DNA of 64,000 bases from Dichetophora obliterata (lineage: Eukaryota > Arthropoda > Insecta > Diptera > Sciomyzidae): the NCBI GenBank assembly GCA_963920525.1, contig OY986438.1, forward strand, positions 176,881,093 through 176,945,092. The letters run 5' to 3'. Both the position numbers and the translations under genes were made by a program. Positions within the stretch are counted from its first letter, which is position 1, and each line of letters opens with the position of its first letter. Below, one piece after another: positions 56,675 through 64,000 of this stretch. Below the pieces are notes generated by a model that saw nothing but the letters and a program-made list of their open reading frames with translations, was not told the DNA's origin and searched no databases.

Positions 56675-57068
56675 ATGTACTGGGATTGCTGGCTCTCTTT
56701 GCATTTGCCCTTGCAAGCCCAGGTGATGATGTTGAAAGCTTCCGCAACGAATCTGTAGTTCAGCCCGAAGCATACAGCTATGCACAAGTATTGGGAACTT
56801 TATCTAAAACCTTTAGAAGGTTTTTCAAGGTTTTTTGCATTCTTCCCACTTTAGAACTGATACCAGTGAAATCTGCTTCCAAGTTTAAGAGGGTTAGTTG
56901 AAGGATAGCAATGAAGCTATCACTGTTTATGGCTCTTTCTCATGGATTGCTTTTGATGGTCAGAAATACACAGTCGACTATGTTACCGATGAGAACGGTT
57001 TGGAACCTTTTGGCACTCAATTGCCAGTTGCCCCAAGGGCTTGCTCTTACGCTACAATAACTTATTGA
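56675..57068 (+). pseudogene. Cuticle protein (RR-1) pseudogene
   Basis: A complete but broken copy. The ATG at 56675 is out of frame with the signal peptide that follows (VLGLLALFAFALA), so a few N-terminal codons are lost. Exon 1 ends SVVQPEAYSYA, but the donor is ruined (GC followed by ACAAGT). Exon 2 starts after CACTTTAG with TDTSEICFQV and then two in-frame stops (TAA and TAG). The frame then stays open: LKDSNEAITVYGSFSWIAFD, GQKYTVDYVTDENGLEPFGT, QLPVAP, ending at TGA 57066. The RR-1 half is still well preserved, which dates the loss as recent. It is divergent from the aberrant locus 475 bases away. Confidence 0.88.
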
Positions 57069-57069
57069 A

Positions 57070-58686
57070 CGTCTCAAAATATATAAACACGAACTAGTTT
57101 ATAATTGAACAAACTTGGAACTTATTTTGTTTTCTGTGACAATAACAAAAAAAAAAAACTTGATTTAGGCATTAAAATTTATTCATTGTCCCATATGAAC
57201 AAGTTAGAAAAAAATCAATAAATTTTTATTAATACTTATTATATGGAACCAATATTCTATTGACTCAATTTTTGGCACTATTCTAGAAATCATGTTCAAA
57301 ACGGCTTTTTATTCTAGAATATGGCTGATATACATAAAATTAATATTTTGTTTTAATTAAATTCACAAAATAGTTTTTTGAAAAACTGTTTGTATATTTG
57401 TATACTATCGACTGTTGATAGACGAAAAGCGAGCAAAAACAAAAAATGTTATCGTTGTTAGTCGTATCGACTACAAAGCACATCCCAGGTTAAGCTATCA
57501 AAATGGAAATACAAATCTGAAAAATTTAAGTTAATGTATGAGCTGCTATAAATAAAAGTGTAATAAGTCCACTTTTGCATATACCGAGACGCAGTAAAAC
57601 CTGCATAACGCGAATCGCTATTATCCATAAAAAAGTTCGACCGTTGGAGACTTCGAGTTAATGGAGTTTTATCAAAACTAGTAGGTCAATTGAAGGACAC
57701 CATTATTATTTTATTAATCTCATTTTAATTTACTTTTCCACACAAAGTACAAATTACAATGGTTCAAAGTGCAAACATAGTAACTTATTACTGACAATTT
57801 ACTTTTTTGTTATTTCTAGTTAAAAGAATTCTAATTCTAATAAAAAGCCTCATAGTGATCGTCAGTTGAGTTTACATTCGTTCGCAAATATATATTTAAA
57901 TTTTTCAAAACTCGACTACTTCAGTCTTTCAAGGCTGCTAATTGATTCTTTAGCCGAATCAACACTAATAATATCCACTCAGCTTACAATCAAATTTTCT
58001 GATTCAGTAAAATAAGACTCAGTCGTCATAAATGTCGTCATCTGTAGGAAAGCCTGATGTTCAAATGTTATTGTCCACCACATTTTAATCATCAAGAGAA
58101 GCACTGTGAGTTGCAAGACACATACTGTTCAGTCTTTGCCATGCTCTGTAATCAGCTTCTATCCAAGGGCGTAGGAAGGATGTAATTTAGGGGGAAAAGA
58201 CCTTATAAAAATTGTTTACCATATCTTATATATTCAGTGAGTCAATGAAAATAGTTCAAAATGAGTATATGGTGCCTTATTACCTGATGTTTTTATATAT
58301 AATTGACTCTGATACTATGTTCACGCTTTTCGGACATTAATGCCTTTTCAGCTGAAAAGCTGCATGATATTCAGTTTTTCGCCATAGAGAAATGTCAAAT
58401 GGACAGCTGCTTATTGTTTACTCTTCAGCGAAAAAATCTGAAAAGCTAAAAAACAACCCTGATTATGGTTGTTTAATGGACTGTTCTTTGAGGTAAAGTC
58501 ATAATCTTTACTAAAATCCAAAATGTCGCTTGTATTTGACATTTCATCTGTCTGTTGATATTGCCGCATTCAGCGAAGTCAACAGTTGGTCACTATTGTG
58601 TTAAAATTCGATGAATGGTAAAATCATAAGAGCGCTCATTAAAGCTGATCACGTAGCGGGCGTTATTTAAACAAGCGAAACAATTA
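57070..58686. other. Intergenic DNA, nothing recognised
   Basis: No supported gene, TIR or tandem unit. CAAGGGCGTAGGAAGG at 58164-58179 resembles a transposon terminus, but no partner was found. Confidence 0.4.
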
Positions 58687-58688
58687 TA

Positions 58689-58939
58689 TGTGACCTTCTC
58701 CGAGAAAAGGGACCTTGCGTGTCAAAAAACGCGTTTGGACTTAAGAGTGGATTCTGGTACCTAAAAGGGTGTAGAATAAGATGAAATGAGTTAGATTTCT
58801 GATAAAAATTTATTTACCTCATACAAACGTACAAAACGAACTTGGGAAAATCGATAAACATGAGAAAAAAAAAATGAGAAGCGTTTTTCTCAAAACTTCA
58901 TTTTCACACAATAGGTCCTTTTTCTCGGAAAAGGTCACA
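58689..58939. mobile_element. Small MITE with TGTGACCTTCTCCGAGAAAA ends
   Basis: TGTGACCTTCTCCGAGAAAA then GGGACC at the left is mirrored by GGTCCTTTTTCTCGGAAAAG then GTCACA at the right (to 58939), with TA outside both (58687-58688 and 58940-58941). 251 bp, non-coding, Tc1/mariner-style target. Confidence 0.8.
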
Positions 58940-58941
58940 TA

Positions 58942-59590
58942 TGCTACATGAAAAAAAATTAATGTTCAAATGGTAAACGCTGCTACTGAAGCTGTTAAAT
59001 TTAACAGAATTAAACTGAAAAAACACAGCAAGTTAGAGTAAAAAGCCTTTACAATTAAATTATTTACATAATTCAGTAATTATAATAACTAAATTAAATA
59101 ATTAAAGTTTTTTTCTAAATGACCTGGTTATTTATTATGCTGATTTTATATGATTTAAATACATATTCTAAATGTTTGATAGTTTAAATCATACTTGATC
59201 TTAAATACAAATTCAAGTTGTTTGACAGTTTAAAATCGTTTATTGAGCTTAAGGTCAAAGTTAGAACAATTAATTGTACTAACGATTCTTTCCAAAGAAA
59301 CAACAACAACAACAACAACAACAAAGTTTTTTCAATATGAAAAGGAAAAAATCACTAGCTGATTTTATTGCAATTTCGGCCGTGCTAAAGGCTTCATCAA
59401 AAATTAAATAATTTACAAGTTTTCTAATGTTTAGAGTAACAACACATTTATAGAAAAACATCGCTCACTAAGGTATCGCTACCATAACATTTGACTCCTC
59501 TGAATGCAGGGATTTTGTATTTACAAATTGGCTGTCAAATGAAAAGCGATTTTTTTAGTGTAGGAGAGGTATATGTGTTTGGCTGGTATG
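58942..59590. other. Intergenic DNA with a microsatellite
   Basis: A CAA run occupies 59303-59322. A ~70-bp segment with ATTTAAATACATATTC and TTTGATAGTTTAAA is loosely repeated at 59150-59235. No gene was found. Confidence 0.4.
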
Positions 59591-59592
59591 TA

Positions 59593-60834
59593 CCCTCCAG
59601 GAAAATTCGGAAGGCTTCCATCTAAATCTGATAAAGAAACATTTCCCACCGTATCTTTTGGAAGCTTAAGGGTAGTTTTGTATTTATGTTATTTCCAAAC
59701 CGCTTCTTTAAGAATGCATGTAGAATTTTTACTTATTGTCAAGAAATGACAACAGTAAATATTAATATCTTTGTTTCCTAGCCGCTTCCATCCAGGAAAA
59801 ATCGGAAGGCTTCCATTTAAAAGTGATACAGAAACATTCCCATCGTATCTTTTGGAAGCTTAAGGGTAGTTTTGTATTTATATTGTTTCCAAAACGCTTC
59901 TTTAAGAATGCATGTGGAAACTTTTATTTATTGTCTAGCAATGACAATAGAAAATATTGATATCATTGTTTTCTAGCCGCTTATTGTAGAATTCGATAGT
60001 GTAGTGGTAGCGCGCTTGACTGTCGCTCAGGGGTTACGGGTTCGAATCGTGGCCGGGCATTTTGATAAAAAGGAAAAAGGAATGTTTCCACTTAAATTTT
60101 CAAAACATGGGAGAGGACTGCTTCCAATTCACTTTTGAGGACAGCGGAGAGGAATGTTTCCCTCTAATGACATGCTATGTAAAAAAAGCAATGCAGTGTG
60201 TGTAATGTTTTTGTTTTAATTTTTATGTTGTTAAATAAAAGGACCTGCCTCGAGTTTTTGCCGGCGCTTAAAAACGCCACTGGCTCTAAGTAAATTATTT
60301 TATTTAGCCGGCATAAGAATGCACTTAGGCTTGAAATGTTATTTTTATTCAGCCGGCATAAAAATGCGCTTAGGCTTGAAATAAATAGATGCAGCTGATT
60401 TAAAGCTTGTAGAATTAATAATCTTTATTTTCCAATTTCTGGCGCTTATAAAGCCAAACAACGGTATTTTGTTAAAATCGAAAAGTGCATAATTCTTAAC
60501 ATAAAAAGTGCGTGAGTGAAAAATAAATATAAAATTAATGCGTAAGTGCGTAATGCAAAATAAATATAACAAAATATATAAACATTGAAAGTGCGCGAGT
60601 GAAATAAATAGAACATTAGCTTAGTGAGAAAGTGCGTAATGTAAATCTAATATATAACCACGGGTCATTGTGCGTGGTGAATAATAACAAACATAAATAC
60701 AGTGCAACCAAATAGTTTTTGTACGTTTGGTTGCTTAACTTGGTGCGCACTACAGTGCAACAAAGGGGAATGCTTTCTGCATTCCATGGAATGTTTCCTG
60801 GTAACATCCGGGAATGCTAACATTTCCTGGAGGG
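59593..60834. mobile_element. Non-autonomous TIR element with internal duplications and a tRNA-like core
   Basis: CCCTCCAGGAAA (59593) and TTTCCTGGAGGG (to 60834) are inverted and flanked by TA (59591-59592 and 60835-60836). Inside, a ~190-bp segment is duplicated (59601-59785 and 59796-59985, both with CGTATCTTTTGGAAGCTTAA and GGGTAGTTTTGTATTTAT). Then come a tRNA-like block (59995-60055), two copies of AGCCGGCATAAGAATGC.CTTAGG (60306 and 60352) and AAGTGCGTAA-type repeats (60483-60650). GGAATGTTTCC recurs at 60080, 60151 and 60789. No protein is encoded. Confidence 0.7.
59995..60055 (+). repeat. tRNA-like block with A and B boxes
   Basis: A-box-like TAGTGTAGTGGTAG (59997-60010) and B-box-like GGTTCGAATCG (60039-60049) at tRNA spacing. 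The acceptor and T stems do not pair cleanly, so it is a relic or SINE head rather than a working tRNA gene. Confidence 0.5.
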
Positions 60835-60837
60835 TAT

Positions 60838-61975
60838 GTATATATGTATGTATGTATGTTCCACTCTCACTTCTAAAATACTTATCATATTTTGACGAAT
60901 GAGGTATCGTTGAAAGCATTTTCCACGTCCGCTGGTTAAATTCTATGTGATATCACAGTAAATAGAATAAAACGTCCTCTAGAGGACAGAAAATTAACTA
61001 AACTCTTATCTTCTAAACGTTTTATCATAATTTGAAAAATCAGATATCGTTGAAAGCGTTTTCTTTTAGTCCGCTTATTATTTTTCCTTTAGTCCGCAAC
61101 AACAGCGCCACCTACCAGGTCAAACTTAACAATAAAACCATCTACAGACCCAGCCGGACACACACACCAAATTTCATCAAAATCAGTCCAGCCGCTTAAA
61201 AAAAAAAAAGTTAAAAAAATCAAAACCGACTACTAAAAAGCGCTCTCTCTCTAAAAAGTATGAAAGAAGAAAATATTCTCACCTGAAATTGTTATGTACA
61301 AACTATTAAATTTATTTTGTCTATTAAATAAACAACTTATACATAATATATTTTTTTGCATATAATACTAATTTATGGTGATGTTTTAAAGATATACGTG
61401 GTAGTATGCCAGCTCATGTATATTATCATATGTCGCTCTCTAGATGTATAATGCACTTCCTAGTGGGCAATTGCAGGAGTCCGAAGGCCTTCTAGCAGGC
61501 CTGCGTTAGGTTTTAAAAGTCCTATGAAATGGGAAAATTTTTATGATATTACGTTTTATTGCTTGTATGAAATGGGAATATTTGTCAGGTCTTCCGCTCT
61601 CCTTGCTCAAAAGAGACCTGTAATCAATAGCTTATTTTTTTTTTTTTGATTCGCCCAGAGGTATGAATCTTCCAAAGATACGTATACCCGACCTATACGC
61701 ATGCACAATTTACACTCTAGATCCTGCCCGGATCAACCGGGACAGACAGAATGCACCTACGTACTAAACATACCACCTATTGGCAATTAGGATTTTCCAC
61801 TAGGATTTTCCACTAGGAAAAGAGATATACTCTGGCACACCAATTCAGGTGATAGTGTGAGTTCAGTCTAATTTCAAATCAGGAAACCACGTGAGCACGT
61901 AAATCACAATTCGATTTAAAATTAAAATATTGAATAATTAAAAAGTAAGTTTTAAAAACGATTCATATTTGATGG
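60838..61975. other. Intergenic DNA with a dispersed-repeat tail
   Basis: A short TATG microsatellite lies at 60837-60859. At 61135-61200, ACCAAATTTCATCAAAATCA and GTCCAGCCGCTT are phrases typical of non-autonomous insect repeats. A 61650-61860 stretch is slightly less AT-rich but has no recognisable gene. Confidence 0.4.
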
Positions 61976-61989
61976 TGCTTACTTTATAA

Positions 61990-63405
61990 AACACTAGCTG
62001 ATATACCCGGTGTTACTCGAGAGTCATTTATATAAACATTTTAATATACACTTCTCGATAAAATGTTTTTGTAAATTTTGGAATTTTGTAAAAACGTGTT
62101 GAATTTAAGTTTGAGACCACTATAAAAATATTAGTTAAAAAATTTACCAAGCTTTTTTAACGAAGAAATAATTTTTATCAATGTTTTTTACAATCAAAAA
62201 CTGTTTTTTAGTTCCAAACTGAATTTACTGGTTACTGGTAAGCATGTTACTTGCACTTCGCTAATGAAAATCAAATTTATAAAAATCTTCCTAAAATTTT
62301 TTAAGTAGTTTTTTCAGTTGGAAAATTACAATTGGATTGTCTCTAAATAAAAAATTAATATGAATTGAGATTGATAGTTGATGCAATTTCTTAAATCTTC
62401 TGAATTCCTATTTTATACGAAAAATTGTACAGTCGTTTTTTAATGTAAATTGGCAAAAAGGTGTAAGTTAAGAAAGCAGTCGATTTTTAATTTTTATTAT
62501 AAAATATACAGCAACCTGTAGCAATATGTGGTGAGGCAAAAAGTAAGATTTTATATACACATGTGAACCCAATATCTAGGTACACATGTAGAGCTATTGG
62601 GGTAATTTTTTCACATAAATTATTTTTGAGACTTGACTTTTTTGTAAAAAATATAAAAACAACATTTTGGAAAAAATAAATTTCGCGAAAAAAAATCAAA
62701 GGGGGTACCCTTGTTGTTTTGATGACAAAAACAGTAAAATAATTTTTGCGCTTAGCTGGAAGAATTTTTGCAAATAAATGCTATGTCATATGAAAGGTAG
62801 CCAGATGTGCAATTTTTAATTGATTTCATTTTTACAACAACAACAATTTTTGAGTCATTTTTTGAGTAAAAAGTCAATATTTTTGACCTTTTTTGACATA
62901 ATCATAAAACATATATACACTGACTTAACGGTACAGTTCAACCTATTTTTGGGAAGTAATTTTGTTGAACTCTTGAACAAAAAAAAAAATTTGAATGAAA
63001 TATATAAATGAACAGCGGAGACATTTGCATCGAAATACCAAACTTTGATTTTCATGTCGTTTTTTTCTCATTCTTAGGCAACGATGTTTTATGAAAAAGT
63101 CGTTGTACTGAAAATTTCTCCAATTTTAAAGATATGTCAGTTTTTTTGATGTCAAAATAACAAAAAATTTTTAAAATTAAATACACAAAAATCTCTGATG
63201 CTAACAAGAATTATAATAACAAAATTACCGTTAGTTGAAAAATTTCAGAGGGGGCGTGGCAAAAACTAAGTATGCAACATTTTAAGTTGGGATAAACTTA
63301 ATATGTGTACCTAGTTTGAGCGAAATCCGTTGAGCCGTTTAGATTTGTATAAAGGCCAAACAAACAAACAAACAGAAAATGAGTTTTATTACTATAGATA
63401 ATATC
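61990..63405. repeat. Dispersed non-autonomous repeat (ACTAGCTGATATACCCGG... type)
   Basis: Begins ACACTAGCTGATATACCCGG and ends with GCGAAATCCGTTGAGCCG, a CAAA-run and TTTTATTACTATAGATA. This pairing of edges is familiar from abundant insect repeats of unsettled class. 63008-63125 is shared with 34728-34860. No protein is encoded. Confidence 0.45.
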
Positions 63406-63496
63406 GAGACAAAAAGGAGAAAGAGAACAATCTCAATTACCGATATTACATTGTTATTAAACTGCGTTAGGTATAATAGGATGAAGTTAAATTCTT

Positions 63497-64000
63497 TTAA
63501 TTATTTAAATATAATATAATTTTCCGTTTTAAGACGTCTACCGAATCAGAAAAATTAATCATGTTGAAGTTATCTTTGAAATCACTGCACATACATCGTA
63601 AAGGTTCATTAAGAGCGTTATGAGAATTGCACTGACTCAACTTGAAAAAGAGAAAATGTCTAGTTCCTCTTCTTGGAATGTTAAAACTTAGAGCTGAGAT
63701 GAGATATTCCGAATAAATCTCGCCACGTAGTAATTTATACAGAAACATGACATTAAGCATCATTCTTCTACTTCTTAGGGAAGGTAGTAAAATAATCTTA
63801 AGTCGTATTTCATACGATGGAAGCATAATATTGGGGATCCAATGACTATGACGTAAAGCAAAAAGTAAAAACTATTTTCAAACGGATTCTATGGCGTCGA
63901 TGTAGACATTATATTGTGGGTTCCATATAACTGATGCATATTCAAGAATTGGCCTTACGAGAGAGGTATATAATAATTTATTAGTAAAGAGATCACTGAA
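63497..64000 (-). pseudogene. LINE reverse transcriptase C-terminal region, running off the window
   Basis: From the right edge the minus strand reads LYTSLVRPILEYASVIWNPQ, YNVYIDAIESV, a stop, FLLFALRH, then LPSYEIRLKIILLPSLRSRR, RMMLNVMFLYKLLRGEI and RRGTRHFLF, ending KIILYLNN at 63497. The P.LEYAS..W.P motif is the hallmark of the post-catalytic region of Jockey-like non-LTR reverse transcriptases. A stop (and a probable shift) near 63880 marks it as decayed. The catalytic part lies beyond the window. Confidence 0.8.

Noticed and set aside
1..64000. CRISPR arrays, operons or bacterial genes
   Set aside because: No direct repeats with regular unique spacers and no prokaryotic gene organisation. 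All evidence points to animal nuclear DNA.
1..64000. LTR retrotransposons or endogenous viral genes
   Set aside because: I saw no paired long direct repeats with TG...CA ends and no gag, protease or envelope motifs. The reverse transcriptases present are of LINE type.

Overview
The window is AT-rich animal nuclear DNA with short spliced genes, no operons and a heavy load of decayed transposons. I read it as a dipteran fly. The genes are small larval/pupal cuticle proteins (CPR family, RR-1 type, Lcp65A-like), each with a TATA box and one short phase-2 intron. A tRNA-headed SINE at 26876-27213 resembles repeats I know from tephritid fruit flies, so a tephritid is my best guess (inference, not proof).

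Host genes: four intact RR-1 cuticle genes lie at 11814-12227 (+), 23072-23487 (-), 36037-36418 (-) and 51170-51568 (+). Three further members are damaged: a pseudogene at 37084-37433 (+), an aberrant locus at 55906-56200 (-) that keeps the family promoter and first exon but has no recognisable chitin-binding domain, and a pseudogene at 56675-57068 (+). The locus looks like one cuticle gene cluster whose intergenic spaces have been inflated to 5-15 kb by mobile elements. Two of the loss events sit in head-to-head pairs (36.0/37.1 kb and 55.9/56.7 kb).

Repeats by region: 2975-7575 is a satellite with a higher-order structure (three ~173-bp monomers forming a ~520-bp unit). 13702-16124 is a DNA transposon with ~35-bp terminal inverted repeats (TIRs) and a degenerate transposase of the FSDNC..QNK type. 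17.5-22 kb holds non-autonomous repeats and a ~142-bp tandem array. 24357-25275 is an internally deleted DD41D mariner. 26745-34114 is a 7.4-kb hAT (ZMYM1-like transposase) that has swallowed a SINE, a DD37D mariner (itself split by another hAT) and a second hAT-like element (itself carrying two MITEs). 35.3 kb has a truncated LINE. 38384-41577 is an RTE-type LINE whose long frame has only three nonsense codons. 43.8-47.1 kb is a foldback repeat with a piggyBac inserted in one arm, and 47185-48508 is a second, different piggyBac. 48974-50641 is a Tc1-like element with ~230-bp TIRs. 52.1-54.7 kb holds nested palindromes and a ZBED5-like hAT inside the end of another repeat. 58.7-60.8 kb has two TIR elements, and a LINE runs off the right edge.

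No CRISPR array, operon, rRNA or convincing functional tRNA was seen. Target-site duplications and TIR matches were read by eye. Family names rest on recognised motifs, not on a database search.
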